Shown one piece after another: positions 1 through 7,375 of a stretch of DNA of 44,361 nucleotides. The position numbers were made by a program, and so were the translations under genes. Under the pieces are notes generated by a model, which saw only the letters and a list, made by a program, of their open reading frames with translations, ran no database searches and was not told the DNA's origin. Source of the stretch: Flavobacteriaceae bacterium (GTDB taxonomy: Bacteria; Bacteroidota; Bacteroidia; Flavobacteriales; Flavobacteriaceae); the NCBI GenBank assembly GCA_947461795.1, contig CANHMG010000009.1:1-44361 (forward strand), written 5' to 3'. The first letter of the stretch is position 1; each line of letters starts with the position of its first letter.

Positions 1-480
1 TCCTGTACCGATATTCAAAAACGTATTGCTTGTGTTTTCTGCAAAGGCTGGGTCATTTAAATCAGGAACGTTGCTTTCTCCAATTTCACTAAACAAAGCT
101 ACTTTATGAAAAGTGGCTCCTGCTTTTAAACCAAAAGCCAATCGATGTTCGCCACCTAAATTTAAAGTATATGAAAAGTCGCCGTAGACATTGTTCTCTT
201 CAACAGGCCCTATTTTATCGGAAATAATCGACAATCCAACACCTACATTTTTCCCAACAGGCAATGACCCTGAAAGCGAAAAGGTAGAAGGAGCCCCTTC
301 AACATCCACCCATTGTTTGCGATATAATAATCCAAATGACAAATTCTCTTTCGAACCTGCATACGCCGGATTGATTATATTCATATTATACATGTATTGT
401 GTATAATGTGGGTCTTGTTGGGCATTGGAAGAACTACTAATAAATAGGGCAAATACTAGAATAAAAAAGGCTTTTTTCAT
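1..480 (-). CDS. PorP/SprF-family type IX secretion membrane protein (partial)
   Basis: The gene starts at 480 and runs off the left edge, leaving 160 N-terminal codons. Residues 1-20 are a Sec signal peptide ending SSSNAQQ. After it come the family hallmarks: QDPHYTQYMYNM, then NIINPAYAG and LLYRKQWVDVEGAPST. These are typical of PorP/SprF proteins, outer-membrane beta-barrel proteins that partner PorE or SprE-like components at the T9SS/gliding apparatus; many genomes carry several paralogues. The usual length is about 300 residues, so roughly half is missing. Some paralogues sit next to large adhesins with gliding-type C-termini, which cannot be checked because the downstream neighbour lies outside the window. 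I saw no clear TAnnTTTG box upstream. The family call is firm; which paralogue it is remains open. Confidence 0.9.
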   Translation of the reverse strand, partial: MKKAFFILVFALFISSSSNAQQDPHYTQYMYNMNIINPAYAGSKENLSFGLLYRKQWVDVEGAPSTFSLSGSLPVGKNVGVGLSIISDKIGPVEENNVYGDFSYTLNLGGEHRLAFGLKAGATFHKVALFSEIGESNVPDLNDPAFAENTSNTFLNIGTG

Positions 481-632
481 TTAAAAATAGGTGTTAAATA
501 GAATCATTAGTATATTTAATTAATCTCAAAAAAAGTTAAAACTACAGATTATTACATTATTCACTTTCTGTTTCTAAAATGTTTTTTAAACCACAAATTA
601 TTTCGATTACCCTACTTTCAGTCTATAGAGAT

Positions 633-1013
633 TTAGTCTTTTACTTTAGTAATGTTTTTTAATACAGCTTTGTCTGAATAATTGATAACTTCTAAAATAA
701 TATCTTGATTTTTAGCTGTTTTACCTTCGATAATATAGCGTTTACCACTTCCAATTTGAATGTTGCTTTGATCAAAATCTACATCACCATACGTTAGGGA
801 GTTTTTAATGTCAGTGCTATCAATCCAATTTTGTGAAAGTATCGTAACGGCTTGATCGGAATATTGGAATGGTTTATTTCTTAAGTCATTCAAAACTCGG
901 GCATTTGGGAAATAGTTGCAACGAGTATCTTTACCTATAAAAATAGCTGTAACAAAAAATAATCCCATTGTAAATCCTATTAAATAATAGGCAAATCGAT
1001 AACGTAATCTCAT
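633..1013 (-). CDS. DUF4258-type small membrane-anchored protein
   Basis: The 126-aa product has one N-terminal membrane segment (about residues 8-26, YLIGFTMGLFFVTAIFIG) preceded by Arg-rich MRLRYRF, so the body probably faces the periplasm. Its layout (GKDTRCNYFPNARVLNDLR, a central IDSTDIK segment, and a C-terminal YIIEGKTAKNQDIILEV strand pair) resembles the Bacteroidota proteins grouped as DUF4258; I recall such proteins next to alanine dehydrogenase genes. No catalytic motif is visible. It has its own promoter-like sequence overlapping the end of ald, so it can be transcribed separately. The biochemical role is unknown. Confidence 0.65.
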   Translation of the reverse strand: MRLRYRFAYYLIGFTMGLFFVTAIFIGKDTRCNYFPNARVLNDLRNKPFQYSDQAVTILSQNWIDSTDIKNSLTYGDVDFDQSNIQIGSGKRYIIEGKTAKNQDIILEVINYSDKAVLKNITKVKD

Positions 1014-1027
1014 AGTAATTTTTTTCG

Positions 1028-1059
1028 CAAATGTAAAGTAAAGTTGCCTTAAAATACAA
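1028..1059 (-). promoter_or_regulatory. Bacteroidota-type promoter for the DUF4258 gene
   Basis: On the minus strand, TTG (1057-1059) is followed by 21 nt and then TACATTTG (1028-1035), fitting the Bacteroidota pattern TTG - about 19-21 nt - TAnnTTTG. The predicted start of transcription lies just upstream of the ATG at 1013. The -33 element is inside the 3' end of ald. Confidence 0.55.
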
Positions 1060-2242
1060 TTAAATTGATATCACTATCAGGCAAATCAAACCAATCTCCA
1101 ATGGCTTTATTTGTTAAAATTCCATGATATAAATACACTCCATTTTTTAAACCTTTATTACATCGAATGGAACTTTCTATGCCACCATCTTCTGCTATTT
1201 GAAGCAAATAAGGCGTGATAATATTGCTAATAGATAAGGAAGCTGTTTTGGAATATCGAGATGGAATATTGGGCACACAATAATGAACAACATTACTTTT
1301 GATGAAGGTTGGTTTTTCATGAGTTGTAATTTCTGATGTTTCAAAACATCCTCCAGTATCAATACTAACATCTACAATTACAGCACCTTTTTTCATATGT
1401 TCTACCATGGTTTCTGTAACAACAACCGGGCAGCGGTCTTTTCCTCGCATGGCTCCAATGGCGACATCACATCGACGAAGCGCTTTCAATAAGGCTTTGG
1501 GTTGAATAGTAGAAGTAAAAATGCGTTGACTTAAATTATTCTGCAATCGTCTTAATTTGGTAATTGAATTGTCAAAAACCTTTACGTTAGCTCCCAAACC
1601 TAAAGCTGTTTTAGCGGCAAATTCACCAACAGTTCCCGCTCCTAAAATCACAACATCTGTAGGAGGAACACCCGTAATGTTTCCAAAAAGTAATCCTTTA
1701 CCAAATTGATTGTTAATCATCAATTCAGCAGCAACAAGTATTGAGGCTGTTCCAGCAATTTCACTTAAAGACTTTACTGCGGGATACGAACCATCTTCAT
1801 CCTTAATATATTCGAAAGCTAAAGCCGTGATTTTCTTTTTCGATAAGGCTTCAAAATATTCTTTCTTTCTTGTTTTCAATTGAATCGCTGAAATAACAAT
1901 AGTTTGTGGATTAACCAATTTGATTTCAGCCATGGTGAGCGGTTCCACTTTAAGAAGCATCGGGCAACTCAATACTTTTGAGGTATCTGTAGTAATTTCA
2001 GCACCAGCATCATTGTATTCTTTATCGGTATAGCTCGCGCTTAATCCAGCACCCGATTCGAGCATCACTCGATGACCATGTGAGGTCAATGAATTGACTG
2101 CATCTGGTGTTAAACATATACGACGTTCCTGATAACTTGTTTCTTTTGGAATTCCAATAAAGAGTTCACTTTTATGTCTAGCAATTTCAAGTTTTTCCTC
2201 TTGTGGAAGTAGTTGTTGTTTGGTAAACGGAGTCAATGCCAT
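1049..2242 (-). CDS. ald: Alanine dehydrogenase-family protein (AlaDH/PNT)
   Basis: The 397-aa protein matches the alanine dehydrogenase/transhydrogenase family: GIPKETSYQERRICLTP at 30-46, VVILGAGTVGEF (NAD-binding GxGxxG at 201-206), and VIVDVSIDTGGCFE at 288-301. Canonical enzymes interconvert L-alanine and pyruvate plus ammonia with NAD. The pyruvate-binding Arg (R41), the Lys region (LLKVEP, K98) and the catalytic Asp (D295) are present. The catalytic His of the usual YLHLA motif (His96 in Mycobacterium tuberculosis) is replaced: the aligned segment reads ISAIQLK, with Gln121 at that position. The protein also has a roughly 25-residue N-terminal extension. Activity as a true alanine dehydrogenase is therefore uncertain. 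It lies 89 nt downstream of tsaE on the same strand and may be cotranscribed with porX-tsaE. Confidence 0.85.
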   Translation of the reverse strand: MALTPFTKQQLLPQEEKLEIARHKSELFIGIPKETSYQERRICLTPDAVNSLTSHGHRVMLESGAGLSASYTDKEYNDAGAEITTDTSKVLSCPMLLKVEPLTMAEIKLVNPQTIVISAIQLKTRKKEYFEALSKKKITALAFEYIKDEDGSYPAVKSLSEIAGTASILVAAELMINNQFGKGLLFGNITGVPPTDVVILGAGTVGEFAAKTALGLGANVKVFDNSITKLRRLQNNLSQRIFTSTIQPKALLKALRRCDVAIGAMRGKDRCPVVVTETMVEHMKKGAVIVDVSIDTGGCFETSEITTHEKPTFIKSNVVHYCVPNIPSRYSKTASLSISNIITPYLLQIAEDGGIESSIRCNKGLKNGVYLYHGILTNKAIGDWFDLPDSDINLIVF

Positions 2243-2331
2243 AATGCTACTTTCTATTTTCGGTCTAAGTTATGAAAAAGGGTTTAAGTAGCCAAGTTTT
2301 TAAAAAAGAGAAAGTAAATTATTCAATAACT

Positions 2332-2739
2332 TTATAGAAACTCCAATTCTCTATAACCATTGGAAAGTGATTTAATTTTAATTATGCTATGTTCATTTGG
2401 AATTAAAGTTGGGATTTTTTCTGCCCATTCAATAAAACACCAATGCCCAGAATAGAGGTATTCTTCCATTCCCATATCATAGGCTTCGGATTCATTTTTA
2501 AGACGATATACATCAAAGTGATACACAAAATCTTCGGAATCGGTTTGGTATTCGTTTACCAAAGAAAAGGTTGGGCTACTTGTGGCGTCATTTACACCAA
2601 TAGATTTTGCTAAAGCTTTGATTAACGTAGTTTTACCAGCGCCCATTTCGCCATAAAAAAGAATAACTTTTTTGGGGTTTTGTGAGAGAATTTCTTTCGA
2701 AACTGCACTGATTTCATCTAATGTAAAAACAATTTTCAA
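2332..2739 (-). CDS. tsaE: tRNA threonylcarbamoyladenosine ATPase subunit TsaE
   Basis: The 135-aa protein is full length for TsaE, the ATPase that works with TsaB and TsaD to make threonylcarbamoyladenosine (t6A) at position 37 of ANN-decoding tRNAs. The Walker A motif GEMGAGKTTLIKAL lies near residues 30-43. It is followed by the family motifs ATSSPTFSLVNEY, VYHFDVYRL and the Walker-B-like CFIEWAEK. The start lies 5 nt after the porX stop, so the two are almost certainly cotranscribed. Identity is secure. Confidence 0.95.
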   Translation of the reverse strand: MKIVFTLDEISAVSKEILSQNPKKVILFYGEMGAGKTTLIKALAKSIGVNDATSSPTFSLVNEYQTDSEDFVYHFDVYRLKNESEAYDMGMEEYLYSGHWCFIEWAEKIPTLIPNEHSIIKIKSLSNGYRELEFL

Positions 2740-2744
2740 GGTTG

Positions 2745-4298
2745 TTATTTTGGATTAAATATCATAAAAGGTATGATCATTTCTTCTAACGAAATTCCAC
2801 CATGTTGGTAGGTATTTCTATAGTAACTTACATAATGATTGTAATTGTTTACGTAAGCAAGAAAGTAATCATTTTTGGCAAAGATATAGGAACTACTCAT
2901 ATTGATGGCTGGTAAACCTACTTTTTTTGGATCTTTCACAGCATAAACATCACGATCTTCATACGTTAAACTTCTCCCTGTTTTATAGCGAAGATTCAAA
3001 CTTGTATTTTTATCACCAATTACTTTGGAAGGATTTTTTACATTGATTGTACCGTGATCAGTTGTAATAATCAATTTAAATCCCATTTTCTGAGCTTGTT
3101 GTATAATTTCCAATAATGGAGAGTTTTTGAACCAACTTAAGGTAATGGATCTATACGCTTTATCATCCGAAGCCAATTCTTTGACAACATCCATTTCGGT
3201 TTTTGCATGGGACAACATATCAACAAAATTATAGACAACGGTCACTAAGTCATTGTCTTTTAATGCTTTAAAATTTTCAGCTAATTTTTTTCCATTTGCT
3301 AAGTTGGTAATTTTAAAATATTCTTGTTTAATGTTTAGTCCTAAGCGTTTTAAATGAGCCGTTAAAAATTCAGCTTCATACAAGTTTTTGCCGCCTTCTT
3401 CCACATCATTTTTCCAATAATCTGGAAATTGTTTTTCCATTTCTAAGGGAGTTAATCCAGAAAAAATAGCATTTCTTGCATATTGAGTTGCTGTTGGCAA
3501 TATAGCAAAATACGGTACTTCTTTTTCTAATTTATAGTGATTGGCAACGACACTTTCGATAGTTTTCCATTGATCATAACGTAAATTATCAATCACAACA
3601 AATAATATAGGTTTGTCTTTCTTAGTTATTTCGGGCACAACTAATTCACGAAATAAATTATACGATTGAATGGGTTTATCCGCTTTTGGAGCAAACCAGC
3701 TTTCATAATTTTTTTCTATAAATTTCCCAAATTGAGTGTTGGCTTCTACTTTTTGAGATTCTAATATTTCCACCATACTTTGGTCTTCAATATTTTCTAA
3801 TTCCAATTCCCAAAACAACAATTTTTTATAACATTCTACCCATTCTTCATAGGAATTTACCATCGCCATTTCCATCGCAATTTTTCGAAATTCTTTTTGA
3901 TAATCTAAAGTTGTTTTTTGAGAAATAAGTCGAGAATGATCTAAATTCTTTTTGATACTCAATAAAATCTGATTTGGATTGACAGGTTTTATCAAATAAT
4001 CGGCTATTTTCGAACCAATAGCTTCCTCCATTATATACTCTTCTTCACTTTTTGTAATCATAATTACTGGAGTTGAAGATTTCTTTTCTTTGATCTCAGA
4101 CAACGTTTCTAGGCCACTCATTCCGGGCATGTTTTCATCTAAAAAAACAATATCAAAATTACCTTCTTCAAAAATGTCAATAGCATCTCGACCATTATTG
4201 CAGGTAGTGACATGATATTCCTTTTTTTCTAAAAATAAGATATGTGGTTTGAGTAAATCAATTTCATCATCAACCCAAAGTATTTTGATTTGTTCCAT
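2745..4298 (-). CDS. porX: PorX: response regulator fused to a PglZ/alkaline phosphatase-like domain
   Basis: The 517-aa protein has a CheY-like receiver domain at 1-120 with acidic pocket D10/D11, phospho-acceptor D54 (VFLDENMPG), T82 and K104 (YLIKP), all intact. A helical linker follows, then a PglZ/alkaline-phosphatase-superfamily domain from about 215 with VIDNLRYDQW and ITTDHGTINV, the expected metal-ligand segments. This architecture is PorX, which together with the kinase PorY and sigma factor SigP controls type IX secretion genes in Porphyromonas gingivalis. The PglZ-type domain is reported to be a metal-dependent phosphodiesterase acting on cyclic or linear oligonucleotides. There is no DNA-binding domain. 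It heads the run porX-tsaE-ald; no porY is in the window. Confidence 0.95.
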   Translation of the reverse strand: MEQIKILWVDDEIDLLKPHILFLEKKEYHVTTCNNGRDAIDIFEEGNFDIVFLDENMPGMSGLETLSEIKEKKSSTPVIMITKSEEEYIMEEAIGSKIADYLIKPVNPNQILLSIKKNLDHSRLISQKTTLDYQKEFRKIAMEMAMVNSYEEWVECYKKLLFWELELENIEDQSMVEILESQKVEANTQFGKFIEKNYESWFAPKADKPIQSYNLFRELVVPEITKKDKPILFVVIDNLRYDQWKTIESVVANHYKLEKEVPYFAILPTATQYARNAIFSGLTPLEMEKQFPDYWKNDVEEGGKNLYEAEFLTAHLKRLGLNIKQEYFKITNLANGKKLAENFKALKDNDLVTVVYNFVDMLSHAKTEMDVVKELASDDKAYRSITLSWFKNSPLLEIIQQAQKMGFKLIITTDHGTINVKNPSKVIGDKNTSLNLRYKTGRSLTYEDRDVYAVKDPKKVGLPAINMSSSYIFAKNDYFLAYVNNYNHYVSYYRNTYQHGGISLEEMIIPFMIFNPK

Positions 4299-4454
4299 AA
4301 TTTATTTAGTGCTTTTGTGTGGGCAATTTAGTACTAAAAGAACGAGGAGTTCTTAAATTTATTGTAAAATAAAAAACTAGTTTTAATTAATAAAAGTTTA
4401 ATTTTTAATTAATATTTGACTTCATGATTGTGCACTAATTTTAAATTGAATAAC

Positions 4455-4462
4455 TATATTTG
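4455..4462 (+). promoter_or_regulatory. TAnnTTTG -7 box upstream of the 4496 gene
   Basis: TATATTTG matches the Bacteroidota -7 consensus. A TTG lies at 4428-4430, but the spacer of 24 nt is long. The box lies over the upstream TTG codon at 4460 that would extend the gene, which argues for the ATG at 4496. Confidence 0.45.
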
Positions 4463-4495
4463 CTTTCTTATAAAAAATATAGACAACCATTTATT

Positions 4496-4984
4496 ATGGA
4501 ATCAGTTACTCAATATTTTATGGCTGAAAAAAAGGAAAGTGTTTATTTCGTTGTTATTGGATTTTTGATGTGTATACTTTCTTTATTTTATTTATTTATA
4601 AAAAAAGAACCCTATTATAATGGAATTTCCTATGCATTTGTTTCTATAGGATTAATTCAATTGGTAGTTGGAATTTCGATTTTTTTGAGAAGTGATATTG
4701 ATAACGTACGGGTTAATTATTCTATTCAAAAAGATCTTATTGCGATCAAAAAAGAAGAAATTCCTAGAATGAAAACAGTGATGAACAATTTTGTAATCTA
4801 TCGTTGGGTAGAGATAGCTTTGATAGTTATTAGTTTATTTTTGATATTCTTTTTCGCTTCTAAAACAATAGGCAAAGGAATTGGAATTGGACTATTAATT
4901 CAGTCTTCAATTATGCTGTTGCTAGATTATTTTGCAGAACAAAGAGGTAAAATCTATTTGGATTTTTTAAGTTCTTTATTTTAA
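4496..4984 (+). CDS. Small four-helix membrane protein of unknown function
   Basis: With the ATG at 4496 the product is 162 aa. A 12-codon extension to a TTG at 4460 is possible but runs into the promoter box. Four hydrophobic segments are visible: YFVVIGFLMCILSLFYLFI, a second around FVSIGLIQLVVGISIFL, a third around VEIALIVISLFLIFFFA, and a fourth around IGIGLLIQSSIMLLLDYF. Between helices 2 and 3 is a cytoplasmic-looking stretch rich in Lys and Glu (IAIKKEEIPRMKTVM). I recall similar small proteins in Flavobacterium but recognise no family or function. It stands alone between the divergent porX and the downstream T9SS cargo gene. Confidence 0.7.
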   Translation: MESVTQYFMAEKKESVYFVVIGFLMCILSLFYLFIKKEPYYNGISYAFVSIGLIQLVVGISIFLRSDIDNVRVNYSIQKDLIAIKKEEIPRMKTVMNNFVIYRWVEIALIVISLFLIFFFASKTIGKGIGIGLLIQSSIMLLLDYFAEQRGKIYLDFLSSLF

Positions 4985-5025
4985 AACCACTACTTTTATC
5001 TTATAATTGATTTATTATTAAACTT

Positions 5026-6339
5026 ATGAAAACAAAAATTTCGATACTAATTAATTTTTTTCTTTTTCAAATGTATGCGCAATCATCATACACTTCAAGT
5101 CAATATGCTTCAATTGGGGATAATTTTTATCTAACATCTGCCAATAATTTAGCTTTAGACTTTGAAACAACTGGAGCTAATTTTAGCTGGGATTTTACAA
5201 CATTAACTGGAACTTCTCAAAACCAATTACTCTTTAGAAATCCAACATCTACTGGATTTCTATGGCTATTTATTTATAATAGTAACAATACCAATTTATC
5301 TTCTACAAACAATGATTCCCAGACCTTAAATACTCCAGGACAGGTGATTGGTGTTACGAATTCAAATGATTATTTTAAAAAATCAACAACAGATTTAAAA
5401 CAAGTAGGAAGTGCTTATAAAGTAGATTATAACGGAACTCAAATTCCAATTACAAACCAATATACGGATTCCGATATCATCTATCGTTTTCCAATTCAAT
5501 TTGGAAATACAGATACAGACAACTCAGCTTATACCATCAGTATACCAAGTTTAATTTATCAAGAAAATACACTAGAACGTTCTAATGAAGTGGATGGATG
5601 GGGAAGTTTACAAACTCCTTATGGCAATTACACTAATGTTTTGCGAATGAAGACTACTTTAATTTCTAACGATTCGATTGCGCTTCTTGGAAATGGATTG
5701 CCACGAACAATTCGCACTACTCGTGAATTAAAATGGTTTGATACTACACAGAAGTATCCTGTAATGAAGGTAACTCAAAGCAATGCAACAGGAAATTGGG
5801 TAACAACAAATGTAGAATATTTAGACAGCCAACGTGATTTTCAAACGACAGCATTATTTACTTATGCTCCTCTAAATCCTGCTGCTGGTGACACTGTTTA
5901 TTTCCAAAATTTAAGTACAAATGCTACGACATTTTTATGGAATTTTGACGACCCATCCAGTGGGGTTTCAAACACAAGCTCAGAAGAATTCCCGACACAT
6001 ATCTTTGCTTCCGATGGTGTTTATAATGTTCAATTAACCGCTAGTAATGGAACGTTTACTGCAACCTATGATGTTATTATAGTAATTGGAAACCTGAGTA
6101 TAACTCAAAATAATTCTGAATTTGAAAGCAGTATTTTTCCCAATCCATTTTCGAGTCATTTTACTGTAAATAAAAAATTGGTAGAGGCTAGTTATTTGTT
6201 AACCTCTATGAATGGTCAGGTAATTTATTCAGGAAAAAACATTGAAGAACAAGATTTTTCTTCTTTAAAAGCAGGAATTTATATAGTAACTTCATGGAAT
6301 TCTAAAGAAATTAGGAAATATAAAATTATTAAAGAATAA
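5026..6339 (+). CDS. Secreted protein with PKD domain and type A T9SS sorting domain
   Basis: The 437-aa product begins with a signal peptide (residues 1-19, cleavage near MYAQSS). Residues about 20-270 form a beta-rich, Ser/Thr/Asn-rich domain of unknown role. A PKD-like domain follows at about 275-352 (FTYAPLNPAAGDTVYFQNLS, FLWNFDD, FPTHIFASDGVYNVQLTASN). The last about 70 residues are a type A C-terminal domain: SIFPNPFSSHFTV, then ASYLLTSMNGQVIYSG, and a final LKAGIYIVTSW with a KYKIIKE end. Such domains send proteins through the T9SS for surface attachment or release. No catalytic motif was found, so binding or adhesion is more likely than enzyme activity; that is inference. It is 41 nt downstream of the 4496 gene and may share its transcript. 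Confidence 0.9.
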   Translation: MKTKISILINFFLFQMYAQSSYTSSQYASIGDNFYLTSANNLALDFETTGANFSWDFTTLTGTSQNQLLFRNPTSTGFLWLFIYNSNNTNLSSTNNDSQTLNTPGQVIGVTNSNDYFKKSTTDLKQVGSAYKVDYNGTQIPITNQYTDSDIIYRFPIQFGNTDTDNSAYTISIPSLIYQENTLERSNEVDGWGSLQTPYGNYTNVLRMKTTLISNDSIALLGNGLPRTIRTTRELKWFDTTQKYPVMKVTQSNATGNWVTTNVEYLDSQRDFQTTALFTYAPLNPAAGDTVYFQNLSTNATTFLWNFDDPSSGVSNTSSEEFPTHIFASDGVYNVQLTASNGTFTATYDVIIVIGNLSITQNNSEFESSIFPNPFSSHFTVNKKLVEASYLLTSMNGQVIYSGKNIEEQDFSSLKAGIYIVTSWNSKEIRKYKIIKE

Positions 6340-6393
6340 AAATTTTCTAAAGATTTTATAGTACTATTGCTATAAATTAAATATCGATAAGCC

Positions 6394-6987
6394 ATGTGGT
6401 GGTATTATTTACTAGTTTTTTTTGGTGCATTTTTATTTGATGTTGTACCATTTCCTTCACCACCAGCCTTTACTGTAATGGTTTTTCTACAAATCATGTT
6501 TAATTTAAATATTTGGTTAGTAATTTTATGTGGGGTTTCAGGTTCAATTATGGGTAGATATGTATTGACTTTATACATCCCGAAAGTTGCTGGAAAAATA
6601 TTCAACCCAACTAAAAATGAAGATGTACAGTATTTGGGTAAAATACTAAAGGAAAAAGGTTGGAAAAGCCAACTTGTTATCGTTGCATATTCTTTATTGC
6701 CATTGCCTACAACACCTCTTTTTGTTGCTGCTGGAATGGCCAAGCTAAAACCTTTTTACATTATTCCAGCTTTTTTTATAGGGAAATTTACAAGCGATAC
6801 AGTATTAGTATATTTTGGGAAATATAGTACCCTAAAAGCTGAAAATGTATTGCAAGGATCCTATCAGTGGCAATCTATACTAAGTGTAGGTTTCGGTATT
6901 TTTATGTTAAGTTCTCTACTTTTTATTGATTGGCGTTCTTTAATTCAAAGAAAAGAATTTAAATTAAATTTTAAAATATGGAAATAA
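6394..6987 (+). CDS. VTT/DedA-like membrane protein
   Basis: The 197-aa protein is almost wholly membrane-embedded. It has a proline-rich first re-entrant region (FDVVPFPSPPAFTVMVFLQ), a conserved-looking GSIMGRYVLTLYIPKVAGK, and a second half with YSLLPLPTTPLFVAAGMAKLKPFYIIPAFFIGKF. The paired Pro-rich hairpins, and a Gly-Arg after the first, resemble the VTT (SNARE-associated/DedA) superfamily, whose members flip lipids or move ions coupled to the membrane potential. It is slightly short for a DedA protein and lacks the usual first acidic motif, so membership is a structural guess. The short gene 7060 follows by 72 nt. Confidence 0.6.
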   Translation: MWWYYLLVFFGAFLFDVVPFPSPPAFTVMVFLQIMFNLNIWLVILCGVSGSIMGRYVLTLYIPKVAGKIFNPTKNEDVQYLGKILKEKGWKSQLVIVAYSLLPLPTTPLFVAAGMAKLKPFYIIPAFFIGKFTSDTVLVYFGKYSTLKAENVLQGSYQWQSILSVGFGIFMLSSLLFIDWRSLIQRKEFKLNFKIWK

Positions 6988-7059
6988 ATATTGTATATTG
7001 TCATCACAAATTTTAATAAATGGTTTGAATTGCCCCAAGCATAAGCAAATCTAAAACAT

Positions 7060-7248
7060 ATGGGTTCAATTTTTAAATTAATTATTGTATTGATTTTTTC
7101 AATAGGAGGTTCCTACTTGATATTATTGATGTTGAATTTTATATCATTTAAAAAAAAAGGTATTGAAAAACATCATGTAAAAAATCATTCTGATTTATCA
7201 GTAAGCGAAAATTCAATTCCTAATAGTATAAAAAAGAGGTTAAAATAG
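7060..7248 (+). CDS. Putative 62-aa single-pass membrane peptide
   Basis: ATG at 7060 gives 62 aa: one strong hydrophobic helix (LIIVLIFSIGGSYLILLMLNFI, about residues 7-28) followed by a basic, Lys/His/Ser-rich tail ending in KKRLK, so N-out/C-in by the positive-inside rule. I do not recognise it. It follows the VTT-like gene on the same strand and could be its accessory. It is supported only by its start, its composition and the absence of any competing ORF; moderate confidence that it is real. Confidence 0.45.
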   Translation: MGSIFKLIIVLIFSIGGSYLILLMLNFISFKKKGIEKHHVKNHSDLSVSENSIPNSIKKRLK

Positions 7249-7375
7249 ATTAGTTTTTTTTGATATTTTCCTTTCTTTCCATTAATATTATTCCGCTTTA
7301 AATTAGTTGTAAATTCTTTTGTAACAAAAAAAGTATTTAAAGACTGATTGTATTCAATTCAAAAATTTATCAATC

